A stretch of 64,000 nt of DNA from JADJYF01 sp965278995 (lineage in GTDB: Bacteria; Pseudomonadota; Gammaproteobacteria; Ga0077536): positions 2,914,001 to 2,978,000 of the forward strand of contig OZ257136.1 of the NCBI GenBank assembly GCA_965278995.1, in the 5' to 3' direction. Position numbers and translations under genes: made by a program. Position 1 is the stretch's first letter. Each line of letters starts with the position of its first letter. Shown here piece after piece: positions 24,789-34,267 of this stretch. The notes beneath the pieces were generated by a model. The model ran no database searches and was not told the DNA's origin. It saw only the letters and a program-made list of their open reading frames with translations.

Positions 24789-27002
24789 TCAGAGATTCAG
24801 CGCCGATTGCAGCCAGCTCAGCATGCCATCGAGGTCGGAGCCGAAAGAGATGCCCTGCGCCAGCTCGCCGTGCTGGAGCAGCAGCGCCAGTACGCGGTCG
24901 GCGTGACTGGTCTCGATCAGGCGCGCCTGCCAGTAGGGATTAAACGCGCTGCCGTGTTCGACATAGCCGTCGCCGCGCGCGAAATAGTCCAGATCCAGCG
25001 GTCGTTTGAACTGCACTTCGGATTTCGCTACCGCCGACATCGAATCCCAGGCGAAACCTTCGTCGAGCGCGAAACGCCCCTTGGGTTCCTTGCCAGGGTG
25101 ATCGTCGTAATGTTCGGCTGCGAAATCGTCTTCGTCCAGAGTCAGACCGACGACCAGCAGTGGGCCACCCGACTTGAACAGCGGTTCGCTGCCGGTCGTG
25201 TCGATATAGCGCGGCAGACCCTTGTATGCCTGCGTCACGTTTCTATCCGGAAACACCGAGGGCTGAAAATAAATGCCGGAGGCCGGCATGCTCGGCGGGT
25301 AATACCAGGCCAACAGGCGCGACGCGGCTTTGCCGTAAGCGTCGCCCGGGATCGGCCCGGTCGGGGTGTCAAACGGCAACGGCAATTCGACCTGCGAACC
25401 CATGTGCTGAGGCGCCGCGGTCAACGCATTGGTCTTGGCGCCGGTCGAGCGCCCGGAATGAACAAACGCAGCGCCGAGCGGCGCCGAGGTCGGGAACGAA
25501 CCGTCATAGATGACGACGTCGGCGTTGCCCGAGACATCTTCGCAGACCGGGTCGTCGTCATCGTTATCCGGATCGCTGTCGGTGGTCGGATCGCTGCAAC
25601 CGGAGCCACCGCCGCCGAAACTGAAACCGAGGAACATGCGCTCATCGGCGACGCTGAAATCAATGCCCGCGCTCAACAGATCGACTTTGCCGATGAACGG
25701 AATCTTGATCCAGGCATCGAAACCGCCGCCGCCGCGAAAGCCGAGGTCGAAATTCGTTGCGTCCGCGCTCGACCACGAGAACAACTCGCCCGCCGCCTTG
25801 TCGCGATCGGCGCCGGCCAGTGGCACGACCATGCGCAATTCGCTGCCGCCTTCACGCAGCATGCGGAAGCGGACCTGCACGTAGAAGTCGACGTCCGCGC
25901 CGACCACACCGAAATCGACACCGCCACCGACCGCGAAGCCGAGCCAGCCGCCGGGATAGACGCCGAATTCGCCGTACCCGTTGACGACACCGGCATCGAA
26001 GCTGATGCGCTCCGGTCGCGGCATCATGCCGGCGTCGGCCATCATCTCGAAGAAATTGATGATCCAGCCGCGCCCGGTGAGGTCTTCGTCCAGGTGATAA
26101 GGCGGATTGTGGTGGCCTTTCGTGAACGGGTCACCGGAATTGTGGATGATCGCCGCGAGTCGTCCGTAACCGCCCGCATCGGTGTCGCCCGCGACATCGG
26201 CCTGCCAGTCGGCCATCGGCGTGGCCGGGGCTGCCGGATCGAATGATTTCGTGAACGGCGCCAGCTTATCCTGCACGGACGCCGGCAGGCTGTCGATGAT
26301 ACCGGCCGTCGGCAAGCCGCCATAAGTCGATAGGTGCGCGATCAGCATCAGCACGCCATAACCCGACATATGGGCGCCATCCGGCGCATTGGCCTTGAGC
26401 GACTCGTCGAGCAGACCGAGAGAATTGACGATGCTCGCCAGATGATAAATCTGTTGCGCGATACCGTAAGCCTTGTTGACGTTGTGATTGACGGCCGTCA
26501 TCGCCTTGGCATAGCCACGCATGATCGTGACGAAAATGCCGCCGGGCACGATGAAAGCCTGCGACAGCGGCGTCAGTACCGCCGTCGAGATGCCGAGCGT
26601 CGGCCCGCTCAGATACTTGTTGTACTCAAGCAGGAACTCGCCGATGGATTTCCAGTGATACGCCCATGAAGCCATGCCGATGGCCTGGCCGATGGCGACT
26701 TCATTGGCGACAATGGCGCGGTTGGTATAGGCGGCGAAATTAAGATCACGCGCTTCGACCGTCGAGACGCTGTAGGCCATCGCGTCTGCGGCGTTCTGCA
26801 GCGCCATCTTGTCCGAGGTCAATCGCCCGCTGCGGAACAGGATAAGTACGATAACGACAAGGACGACGCCGAAGATCAGCGTCATGAACGCGGCTTGCCC
26901 CCGCAGGCCACGCCGGCTGGCGTCAGGTCGCGCCCGGCGCGTAAGCGTCACGCGCCGGGCCGGCGAGTCCAGCACTGGGCGCTGCATGTGCTGCAGCACC
27001 AA
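24789..27002 (-). CDS. tadG: Large TadG-like pilus-associated protein with acidic repeat
   Basis: 737 residues. The N-terminal GLRGQAAFMTLIFGVVLVVIVLILF anchor and LQNAADAMAYSVSTVEARDLNF (the TadG/pilus-associated Flp_2 pattern) place it in the TadG group. Most of the protein is exported. A Gly-rich then Asp-rich stretch around residues 465-490 (GSGCSDPTTDSDPDNDDDD) may bind calcium. It begins 10 nt downstream of the pilin gene. A second start (MQRPVLDSP) five codons in is possible. Confidence 0.75.
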   Translation of the reverse strand: MVLQHMQRPVLDSPARRVTLTRRARPDASRRGLRGQAAFMTLIFGVVLVVIVLILFRSGRLTSDKMALQNAADAMAYSVSTVEARDLNFAAYTNRAIVANEVAIGQAIGMASWAYHWKSIGEFLLEYNKYLSGPTLGISTAVLTPLSQAFIVPGGIFVTIMRGYAKAMTAVNHNVNKAYGIAQQIYHLASIVNSLGLLDESLKANAPDGAHMSGYGVLMLIAHLSTYGGLPTAGIIDSLPASVQDKLAPFTKSFDPAAPATPMADWQADVAGDTDAGGYGRLAAIIHNSGDPFTKGHHNPPYHLDEDLTGRGWIINFFEMMADAGMMPRPERISFDAGVVNGYGEFGVYPGGWLGFAVGGGVDFGVVGADVDFYVQVRFRMLREGGSELRMVVPLAGADRDKAAGELFSWSSADATNFDLGFRGGGGFDAWIKIPFIGKVDLLSAGIDFSVADERMFLGFSFGGGGSGCSDPTTDSDPDNDDDDPVCEDVSGNADVVIYDGSFPTSAPLGAAFVHSGRSTGAKTNALTAAPQHMGSQVELPLPFDTPTGPIPGDAYGKAASRLLAWYYPPSMPASGIYFQPSVFPDRNVTQAYKGLPRYIDTTGSEPLFKSGGPLLVVGLTLDEDDFAAEHYDDHPGKEPKGRFALDEGFAWDSMSAVAKSEVQFKRPLDLDYFARGDGYVEHGSAFNPYWQARLIETSHADRVLALLLQHGELAQGISFGSDLDGMLSWLQSALNL

Positions 27003-27012
27003 TGCAGAAAAG

Positions 27013-27255
27013 TTACTTGGTGCCTTCCGAGAAATCCGTCAGGCCGCGCGTTGCCGTCGCATCGGTCGTTTCCGGGTCGGTGACATTGGCCGTGCCGGTG
27101 GAACCCGCCAGCTCTTCCGTCATCACGCCCATCTGGCCGCGGATGGTGTCGCCGAACAGGCCATATATCGCAATGGCGGCGATGGCGATGAGAGCAACGA
27201 TGATGATGTATTCGGTCATGCCCTGGCCGAGTTGCTTCAGCTTCTGCTTGATCAT
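27013..27255 (-). CDS. flp: Flp-family type IVb major pilin
   Basis: 80 residues from the ATG at 27255, which has a strong GGAGGAG site; the longer frame lacks support. KQLGQGMTEYIIIVALIAIA carries the prepilin cleavage site (G before QGMTEY) and the hydrophobic Flp motif. The C-terminal tail is Thr/Asp-rich. As the first gene of the locus it probably has the main promoter in 27256-27451 and is the major subunit of the pilus. Confidence 0.9.
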   Translation of the reverse strand: MIKQKLKQLGQGMTEYIIIVALIAIAAIAIYGLFGDTIRGQMGVMTEELAGSTGTANVTDPETTDATATRGLTDFSEGTK

Positions 27256-27451
27256 TGTGTCTCCTCCGCTCCCTGCCGCGATGCTCACGCCGGCAATATC
27301 ACTTGTTGATGACAACCGAAGATATACGATGAGCGTGTTTCCACTCATTCGCTGCCCGGCAATTTACCATGGATTTCACGCGCCGCGACAAACCGCTCGC
27401 CTTCCCGCTCACACCGGCAGTCCGGTTCCGGACCGAGTTCGCCGCGTGAAA

Positions 27452-27802
27452 ATGTACACCCTGCATGACGCTGGCACCGGTGCCTGCGTGATCGCAGCGG
27501 TAAGCTGTGCTGACACCGCTCTCGAACGTTTGCGTGGCCTGCTCGCCCGCCCGCCACTGGCGAACGGCGAAGCGCTGCTCCTCACACCCTGCTCGAGCGT
27601 GCACACCTGCTTCATGACTTACGCTATCGATATCGTCTATGTCGACCGCAAGGGGCAAGTCCTGAAGGTCGTGCCAGCACTGCCGCCGTGGCGCATGTCG
27701 GCAGCACTCGGCGCCGCGATGACATTTGAACTGGCTGCGGGGCAAGCAGCCGCCTGTGCACTTGTACCCGGCCGCCGCCTGCAACTCGTGGCCGTCGAGT
27801 GA
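27452..27802 (+). CDS. DUF192 family protein
   Basis: 116 residues with the DUF192 signature (LLLTPCSSVHTCFMTYAIDIVYVD) and the C-terminal ELAAGQAAACALVPG. Family members are small soluble or lipid-attached proteins of unknown function, often beside tad/secretion genes. It is divergent from the pilin gene with 196 nt between. The start at 27452 is chosen because the earlier frame crosses the pilin promoter region. Confidence 0.8.
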   Translation: MYTLHDAGTGACVIAAVSCADTALERLRGLLARPPLANGEALLLTPCSSVHTCFMTYAIDIVYVDRKGQVLKVVPALPPWRMSAALGAAMTFELAAGQAAACALVPGRRLQLVAVE

Positions 27803-27926
27803 GGTTTCCTGGTTCCTCTGCACGGCCCAGTTCGTGGTGTGGGAGACGCGCTGCAGCATGGCGCCGCGCATCAACATTCGCTACGCTGCCCCAGGTTATC
27901 AAGGGGTGGGAATAAGGAGCATAAGC

Positions 27927-28259
27927 ATGGGTATGGGGAACGTTGGCACGACCAAAATTTTCGAGAACGACAAGATGATCGTGTGGGAATTCGTCCTCGA
28001 TCCGGGCGATACCACACCGCTGCACACCCACCAGCACGACTACATGTTCTATGTGCTGGACGGCGCGCCGCTCGATGTCTTTGATGCTGCCGGCGGATCG
28101 CTCGGCCAGCTCGACGCGCGCAGCGGCGCGGTCTTCGCGCTGACCGTCGATGGCGACGACCTGGTCACGGCTGATGGCAAGCATCGTGTGCCGGTCACTC
28201 ACACGGCGCGCAATGCCGGCACCACGCGCTATCGCGAGATCCTGGTCGAAACGAAATGA
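27927..28259 (+). CDS. Cupin-domain protein
   Basis: 110 residues. The beta-barrel motif PLHTHQHDYMFYVLDG gives three His ligands for a metal, and VPVTHTARNAGTT provides the second cupin motif. An AAGGAGC ribosome site precedes the ATG at 27927. Single-domain cupins of this sort bind small ligands or stabilise a regulator; no substrate can be assigned. It precedes a thioesterase by 22 nt. Confidence 0.8.
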   Translation: MGMGNVGTTKIFENDKMIVWEFVLDPGDTTPLHTHQHDYMFYVLDGAPLDVFDAAGGSLGQLDARSGAVFALTVDGDDLVTADGKHRVPVTHTARNAGTTRYREILVETK

Positions 28260-28281
28260 TTCGGGCGGACCGAGCCCGCCC

Positions 28282-28752
28282 ATGAACATGATGACGGACG
28301 ACGCCGACGCATTGGCCCGCACCGCCGGCGCCGCCATGTATGCACGTGACCGCGCCTCGCAGGAACTCGGCATTGAACTCCTGGAAGTTCGGGCCGGCTA
28401 TGCCCGCATGACCATGACCGTGCAAGACTGGATGCTGCAGGGTCACGCGGTCTGCCATGGCGGCTATCTGTTCACGCTGGCCGATACGGCGATGGCCTTT
28501 GCCGCCAATTCACATAACGTCGCCCATCTCGCGCTGAACGCGAACATCGATTTTCTCCGCCCGGCCAATCTCGGTGAGACGCTGACGGCTGTCGCCGAGG
28601 AAGGCAATCGCACGCGGCGTACCGGCATGTACGACGTCAGCGTAGTCAACGACAAAGGTCAGCAAGTGGCACATTTCCGCGGTCGCACGTTCGGCGTCGG
28701 CGGCAGCGTGATTGGCGAGGACGGCGGAGGCGGAGAAGAACATCGTGCTTGA
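28282..28752 (+). CDS. paaI: PaaI-like hotdog-fold acyl-CoA thioesterase
   Basis: 156 residues, with the hotdog core QGHAVCHGGYLFTLADTAMAFAANS including the catalytic Asp, and NIDFLRPANLGETLTAVAEE. PaaI removes CoA from hydroxyphenylacetyl-CoA and related aryl-CoA esters in phenylacetate breakdown. No other paa gene is visible in the window, so the specific role is uncertain. Confidence 0.85.
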   Translation: MNMMTDDADALARTAGAAMYARDRASQELGIELLEVRAGYARMTMTVQDWMLQGHAVCHGGYLFTLADTAMAFAANSHNVAHLALNANIDFLRPANLGETLTAVAEEGNRTRRTGMYDVSVVNDKGQQVAHFRGRTFGVGGSVIGEDGGGGEEHRA

Positions 28753-29191
28753 ATTCGTCCGCTAGGTAATCGAATAAATCGTTTCGAATTTGCCTCTCAA
28801 GCTCACGGCTGGTGGGTGACAGGCTTGATCCGGGACCGTGCGCCGCAGGACGCGGCGCCCGAGCATACAAGGATGTACTGGCTGCGTGTCCCGGAACAAG
28901 CCTGTCAGCCACCAGTCCGTCCGAACTAAAGCGAATTCGGAACCTATTAAAGAATCTCTGAATAAGTCCATCCTGGACTTCTACTCGCCTCATCCCTGAG
29001 GCTCGCCCTTGCAGGGCTGCACTGCGTGCGTTCAAAATCGCTCCAGGCGATTTTGCCAGAGTACGGAAAGGGAAAAATGCGATTTTTCCCTTTCCTTCAT
29101 TTTGAATGGTCTACGCCCATCGAAAATCGCGGCACATCCCTGTGCCGCAGGAAGCTCTGCCTTTTGCAGAGCTTCCTTAACTCAGGAGCCC
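28753..29191. repeat. Hairpin-rich intergenic repeat block
   Basis: No gene is present. A long inverted repeat has arms 28807-28836 and 28888-28917 (27 of 30 complementary). Then follow five perfect or near-perfect hairpins at 28964-28980, 29034-29054, 29065-29095, 29130-29147 and 29150-29176. The last one, 16 nt beyond the antiporter stop, could end that transcript, though there is no T-run. The block looks like a composite of short genome-wide intergenic repeats. Confidence 0.75.
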
Positions 29192-30922
29192 TTACTGCTC
29201 CGGCATCAATTTCAGACCGACAGTCGCAATCCGCCCATTCTCGATATCGCGTGTCACGATGCGCACCGAACCGACCATCACGCCATCGCCGGCAACGGCG
29301 CGACGTCCAAGGCGTCGTTCAAGCAAGGTGCCGATAGTCCCAGCGGCTTCTTCGGCATTGAGTTCGAGCCCATAGACGGCAGCCAGATCGGCTGCAGCAG
29401 CGTCGGCCCGCACCGTGAACTCGCCGTAGAAATCGCGTGCAGCGGATTCGCCTTTGAGCGCGCTGCCAGAAAAAAACGCCGAGAGCATTTCGGATTGGCC
29501 GGGGGCCAACAGCAACCACACCAGATCGTCGGCAGCGAGCGCCTGCTCCGGCGACGGCATCAACGGTGTGCCACCACGGGCGACGAACAGACAGCGTAGA
29601 CCCGGCAGTTCGTCGAGCGGCAATGGTTCCACGCTGGCCCAGCCGACGGCTGGCGCGCCCGGTTCGACGCGGAACGTGACGAGTTCGTGGCCGCGCGAGC
29701 CGATCCACACTTCGCTGCGATCGACCGGCTCGGCACGATGGGGAACGATCATACCGAGCAGGCGCGCAGCGAGCGGCAGCGTCATGCCCTGCAGCAGCAG
29801 CGAGACCAGCACGACGGTGAAGGTGACGTCGAAGATCAGATGCGCATCCGGCAGGCCCGCCACGACCGGGAAGATTGCCAGCACGATGGGTACAGCACCG
29901 CGCAAACCGACCCACGAGACAAACACGGTTTCGCGCCAGCGAAATCGCATGAATACCAGTGAGGTGAGCACGGCGAGCGGTCGTGCGATCAGCATCAGGA
30001 AGAACGCGACAGCGAGCGCATGGCCCATGGAATCGAACAGTCGCGCTGGCGTGACGAGCAGCCCGAGCAGGACGAACATGATCGCCTGCGCCAGCCAGGC
30101 GAGACCGTCCAGCACGGTCATGACGTGCTCAGTGGCGTGGCTGCGTCGATTGCCGATGACGAGTCCGGCGATGTAGACAGCGAGAAATCCGCTGCCACCG
30201 ATGGCATTCGCTGCGCCGAAGATGGCGAGTCCGGCTGAGGCGATCAGCAGGGCATAAAGTCCTTCCGCCAATCGGAGGCGAGCCAGCGCCAGCGCCAGTA
30301 TGTAACCACCGCCGGCGCCCGCTGCGGTGCCGATACCGAGTTCGAGCACGAGTTCGAGTGCGAGATGGGCCCAGCTGAAACTGGCCGGATCGCGCAGTAC
30401 ACCGATGAACGCGATGACCAGAAAAATGGCCATCGGATCGTTCGTACCCGACTCAATCTCGAGCGTCGCGCGTACGCGCTCGTTGATGCGCAGACGACTG
30501 TTGCGCAACAGGGAGAACACAGCCGCCGCGTCGGTCGAGGCGACGATTGCACCGAGCAGCAAACCGAGACGCCAATCGATGCCGAGCAGCCAGGTCGCAA
30601 AACCGCCGAGCAACCCGGCCGAAACCAGCACACCCCAACTCGCCAGCATGGCAGCCGGTTTGAGGGCGACACGAAACGTCGAGATCTGGGTGCGCAGGCC
30701 ACCGTCGAGCAGGATCAGCGCAAGCGCAATATTGCCGATGCGGAACGCCAGTTCGAAATCGCCGAAAGGGATTCCGCCGGGACCATTCTCACCGGCCAGC
30801 ATGCCGGCCAGCAGAAAGATGATCAGCAAGGGCAGGCCGATGCGATTCGACGCTACGCTGACCAGCACGCTGAATGCAATCAGTCCGCCGGCGGCGAGCA
30901 GATAGAGATCGAGACTGTCCAT
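29192..30922 (-). CDS. Potassium/cation-proton antiporter of the CPA1 family (CvrA/NhaP2-like)
   Basis: 576 residues. About 12-13 membrane helices (residues 5-380) include the family motif ESGTNDPMAIFLVIAFIG and GPGGI...LILLDGGL. After residue 400 comes a cytoplasmic RCK_C/TrkA-C-like domain and a CorC-type domain. Such proteins exchange K+ or Na+ for H+. It stands alone, divergent from the phosphotransferase. Confidence 0.88.
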   Translation of the reverse strand: MDSLDLYLLAAGGLIAFSVLVSVASNRIGLPLLIIFLLAGMLAGENGPGGIPFGDFELAFRIGNIALALILLDGGLRTQISTFRVALKPAAMLASWGVLVSAGLLGGFATWLLGIDWRLGLLLGAIVASTDAAAVFSLLRNSRLRINERVRATLEIESGTNDPMAIFLVIAFIGVLRDPASFSWAHLALELVLELGIGTAAGAGGGYILALALARLRLAEGLYALLIASAGLAIFGAANAIGGSGFLAVYIAGLVIGNRRSHATEHVMTVLDGLAWLAQAIMFVLLGLLVTPARLFDSMGHALAVAFFLMLIARPLAVLTSLVFMRFRWRETVFVSWVGLRGAVPIVLAIFPVVAGLPDAHLIFDVTFTVVLVSLLLQGMTLPLAARLLGMIVPHRAEPVDRSEVWIGSRGHELVTFRVEPGAPAVGWASVEPLPLDELPGLRCLFVARGGTPLMPSPEQALAADDLVWLLLAPGQSEMLSAFFSGSALKGESAARDFYGEFTVRADAAAADLAAVYGLELNAEEAAGTIGTLLERRLGRRAVAGDGVMVGSVRIVTRDIENGRIATVGLKLMPEQ

Positions 30923-31063
30923 GGATTCAAGCTTAACAGGCTGGCGAAATTCTCAGTGATCGCAGTGCACTTCGGATAGCGGCCGGCGAAGTTGGCCGTT
31001 TGCTTTCCATTGCCCGGTGCGTTCTATACCATTCGGCAGCCAGATAGCGGGAAGGAATCGGGA

Positions 31064-32134
31064 ATGACGCAAGCGATCGCGATAGTGCCGCCCTCCGCGG
31101 TCTCGCCCGAATGGTTGACAGCCGCGCTGCAGGCCCGCGGCATCGATGCGCGCGTGCGTAGTGTCACGACCGAGACGGTCGGCACCGGCCAGCTCGGCGA
31201 AACGCGACGTTTCCGCCTCGATTACGCCGGCGCCGTGCCGGCTGACGCGCCGCGCACGCTGGTTGGCAAGTTTCCTTCCGACAACGAGGTCGCGGCAACC
31301 AGCGGCCGCGAACTGGGACTGTATCGCTGCGAGGTCATGTTCTATCGCGAACTCGCTCATCGCGCGGTCATCCGCACGCCGGCGGTCTACGTCGCCGAAC
31401 TCGATCAGGCAAATAATTTCGTGCTGCTGTTGGAAGATCTCGCGCCGGCTGTGCAGGGCGATCACATGCGCGGTTGTTCTGTGGAGAATGCCCGCAAAGC
31501 ACTCGACGAAGCTGCCATGCTGCACGCGGCGTTCTGGAATGACGCCGAACTGGCGAGCCAGGATTGGGTGTACATCCCGGCCGGTGCACAGGGCTTCTAT
31601 ACCACCGAACTGATGGAGAGCTGCTGGGCGCATTTTGAAAAAACCTACGCCCATCGCATGGACCCGGACGTCATCAAGGTCTGCGCCAAATATATCCAGC
31701 ATCATGCCGCCTGGAACGCGCCGCGAGCGGCGCCGAAAACCTATTCGCACAATGATTTTCGCGTCGACAACATGCTGTTCGGCGGCGAACGCATCGCGGT
31801 CGTCGACTGGCAAACCAGCAACTATCTCGGCACCGGCATGGACCCCGCGTATTTTCTCGGCAGTGCATTTGATCGCGAAACCCGTCGTCGGCACGAAGGG
31901 GAACTGCTGCACGGCTACCATGACGCCCTGATCCGTCGTGGCGTGACGGACTACAGTTTCGATCACCTGATGGCAGATTATCGTCACTACAGCTTCGCTG
32001 TGCTTGCCGTCGCCATTGCCGCAACGGTCATCGTCAAGCAAACCGAGCGCGGCGATCACCTGTTCATGAAGATGGTCACCGATGGCGCCTATCAGGCGCT
32101 CGACAACGACGCGCTCGATGTCCTGCCGTCGTAA
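31064..32134 (+). CDS. Phosphotransferase of the APH/choline-kinase superfamily
   Basis: 356 residues. Catalytic loop HNDFRVDNMLFGG and the metal-binding VVDWQTSN are intact. An early ETVGTGQLGETRRFRLDY takes the place of the P-loop. The family includes kinases of small metabolites (ecdysteroid kinase-like, aminoglycoside kinase-like), and this branch is common beside steroid or fatty-acid degradation genes. The ATG at 31064 follows GGAAGG. The next gene starts 12 nt downstream. Confidence 0.8.
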   Translation: MTQAIAIVPPSAVSPEWLTAALQARGIDARVRSVTTETVGTGQLGETRRFRLDYAGAVPADAPRTLVGKFPSDNEVAATSGRELGLYRCEVMFYRELAHRAVIRTPAVYVAELDQANNFVLLLEDLAPAVQGDHMRGCSVENARKALDEAAMLHAAFWNDAELASQDWVYIPAGAQGFYTTELMESCWAHFEKTYAHRMDPDVIKVCAKYIQHHAAWNAPRAAPKTYSHNDFRVDNMLFGGERIAVVDWQTSNYLGTGMDPAYFLGSAFDRETRRRHEGELLHGYHDALIRRGVTDYSFDHLMADYRHYSFAVLAVAIAATVIVKQTERGDHLFMKMVTDGAYQALDNDALDVLPS

Positions 32135-32145
32135 AGGAGTCGACG

Positions 32146-32826
32146 ATGCGTCTGGCCAAACCCCATCTCGATCTCGGCCTGTTCACCAATGATATCGCCC
32201 TGCAGCGGCGCTTTTGGGGTGAAACCGCGCGACTGCGGCTCGACCACGAACTGCCTGTCGGACCAGGCTGGGTGCAGCATCGCTACGACGCGCACGACTC
32301 GGTCATCAAGGTCAATCTGCGCGACGACCCACTGCCGGCCTTGCCGCCTACCGGCTTTACCGGCCTCACTATCGCCGCTACCGGTCCAGCGTGGAGCGGG
32401 CAACATCCGGGCGGTGACCGCGTGCGCCTCGTGGCACCCGGGACCGACGGCGTCGTCGGTATCGGCGTCACTGTCAGTACCCCGGATCCGGCGCGCATGA
32501 TGGCGTTCTATGTCGACGCGATGGAATTCGAGCCGGTTGGCCCGCGGACCGCGCGCTGCGGCGACAGCCTGCTGTTCGTCGAGCACGGCGCTGGCGGATC
32601 AGTGACCGAGGATTTCATCGGTCCGAATTTTCGCTATCTGACCGTACAGATCTACGACGCCGACGAAGCCTGTTCAGCGATTGTCGCGCGCGGTGGCAGG
32701 CTCGGCCGGGCGCCGGTCACCCTCGGTCAGGTTGCACGTTTCGGCTTTGTCTGCGACCCGGACGGCAACTGGATCGAAATCTCGGCGCGCGCGTCGTTGA
32801 CCGGGATCATCCCGCGACCGGATTGA
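32146..32826 (+). CDS. VOC (glyoxalase/dioxygenase superfamily) protein
   Basis: 226 residues with two paired beta-alpha-beta modules; the C-terminal one is clear (TVSTPDPARMMAFYVDAMEF ... FVCDPDGNWIEIS, where E is a typical metal ligand). A good AAAGGAG site precedes the start. VOC proteins carry out lyase, isomerase or ring-cleavage reactions; no substrate can be assigned. Part of the run 31064-33241. Confidence 0.8.
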   Translation: MRLAKPHLDLGLFTNDIALQRRFWGETARLRLDHELPVGPGWVQHRYDAHDSVIKVNLRDDPLPALPPTGFTGLTIAATGPAWSGQHPGGDRVRLVAPGTDGVVGIGVTVSTPDPARMMAFYVDAMEFEPVGPRTARCGDSLLFVEHGAGGSVTEDFIGPNFRYLTVQIYDADEACSAIVARGGRLGRAPVTLGQVARFGFVCDPDGNWIEISARASLTGIIPRPD

Positions 32827-32851
32827 TGTACCCGCGCGACGCCGTATCCCG

Positions 32852-33241
32852 ATGAGCGTGCGCGTCGTCCGGCTCGGCTCGCCACGTGGACTCGGCGAAG
32901 GGCTGCGCCTAGGTACGGTGCGGCGACCGCCGCGTGGCGTCCCCAAAGCGGATCACGCAAGGCGCGACTACTACGACGTGTGGATGCCCGAACTCGCACC
33001 GGCGGCCGAGACCATTAAGCTCGCTCTTCGCAGCGACAGTGCAGCCGACTGGCAACGGTTCGTTCGTTCGTATCACGCGGAAATGCGCAAGCCAGGCGCC
33101 AGTCGACTGCTCGATCTGCTAGCTGCCCTGTCACATCAGACTGATTTTGCGGTCGGCTGTTATTGCGAAGACGCCACCCGTTGCCATCGCAGTCTGCTGG
33201 CCAGTCTGCTGCGCGACCGCGGCGCGGCGATGGCAGAATGA
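32852..33241 (+). CDS. DUF488 (YeaO-like) protein
   Basis: 129 residues with the DUF488 pattern: basic start (LGSPRGLGEGLRLGTVRRPPRG), YYDVWMPELAP, and a C-terminal VGCYCEDATRCHR with the paired Cys. Biochemical function unknown; DUF488 proteins are suspected nucleic-acid or stress proteins. Its TGA overlaps the ATG of the next gene by 4 bases (ATGA). Confidence 0.85.
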   Translation: MSVRVVRLGSPRGLGEGLRLGTVRRPPRGVPKADHARRDYYDVWMPELAPAAETIKLALRSDSAADWQRFVRSYHAEMRKPGASRLLDLLAALSHQTDFAVGCYCEDATRCHRSLLASLLRDRGAAMAE

Positions 33242-34245
33242 GTGCCCACACGCCGGCACTCGGCATGCACGGCCGACGCTTGCTGGCAGGGATCATCGCT
33301 TGCGTCATGTCGCTCGGCTGCGAACCGTTGCAGGCAACGGACTTCCGCGCGTTGGTCAGCTGGATGCCGGACAATGTCGCGATCGTGAAAATTGTCGACC
33401 GCTATGCCGAGAAAGTGGCCGAAGCCTCGGCCGGTGGAACGCGTTTCGCTTTGACCGGCCCAGACGTCATTCCAGCCTTCGAGCAGCTGCAGCCAGTTGC
33501 GCTCGGCATCTTCGATGTCCTGTTTACCCATGGCTCATTTCACGCAACCACCAGCACGGTCGGACTGGCCCTGGACGCCATTACCGCCGAACCGACTGTG
33601 TTGCGCAGTTCAGGCGTATGGGAGGCAGTCGACAAGCACTATGCGACGCTCGGTTTCAAACTGCTTGCACTGCCAGTCTCGAGCACCGGCCATCACCTGT
33701 TGCTGCGCGAGCCGCTGACCGAACCGTGCGAACTCGCCGGACGGCGGATCCGCGCTTCGCCGATGTATCACGACCTGCTGACAGCGCTGGGCGCAACGCC
33801 CGTGCCGCTGCCGGTACGCGAAACCGGCGGCGCAATCGACAAAGGCGTGATCGACGGCGTCGCCTGGTCGACCATTGGAACATTCGAACATCAATGGCAA
33901 ACCGTTAATCGTTATCTATTCCGCCCAAGTTTCGGTTCTTATACCTATCTCCTGTTGATGAACCTCGACACCTGGCGCGCACTCGGCGTCGAAGAGCAGA
34001 CCATCCTGCTGGCCGAAGGCATCAAACTCGAAGACAAGATTTATCGGCGCTTCAAGAAAGTCGCTTCCCGCGAAGAGAACGAGCTCAAAGTCAGCGGCAT
34101 GCAGTCGACCGAGCTGTGCGGCGCAGCACTCAAACACCTGCCAATTTTCTGGGCCGATAGCGTGTGGGCGTATGCCGAGACCCGCGGTATCGCTGCCGTG
34201 CCCGCGCTGCGCGAGCTGGCCGTTGCTGCCGGCATTACCTATTAA
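33238..34245 (+). CDS. TRAP-type solute-binding protein (DctP family), orphan
   Basis: 335 residues. The signal is lipoprotein-like (GIIACVMSLGC). The DctP fold is recognisable from SPMYHDLLTALGATPVPLPV, GVIDGVAW and a long helical C-terminus. Such proteins capture carboxylates for a TRAP transporter, but no dctQ/dctM membrane genes are nearby, so it is an orphan that may work with a distant permease. It is coupled to DUF488 by a 4-base overlap. Confidence 0.82.
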   Translation: MSAHTPALGMHGRRLLAGIIACVMSLGCEPLQATDFRALVSWMPDNVAIVKIVDRYAEKVAEASAGGTRFALTGPDVIPAFEQLQPVALGIFDVLFTHGSFHATTSTVGLALDAITAEPTVLRSSGVWEAVDKHYATLGFKLLALPVSSTGHHLLLREPLTEPCELAGRRIRASPMYHDLLTALGATPVPLPVRETGGAIDKGVIDGVAWSTIGTFEHQWQTVNRYLFRPSFGSYTYLLLMNLDTWRALGVEEQTILLAEGIKLEDKIYRRFKKVASREENELKVSGMQSTELCGAALKHLPIFWADSVWAYAETRGIAAVPALRELAVAAGITY

Positions 34246-34267
34246 GATTTTATCGAGGGAAGCGGCG

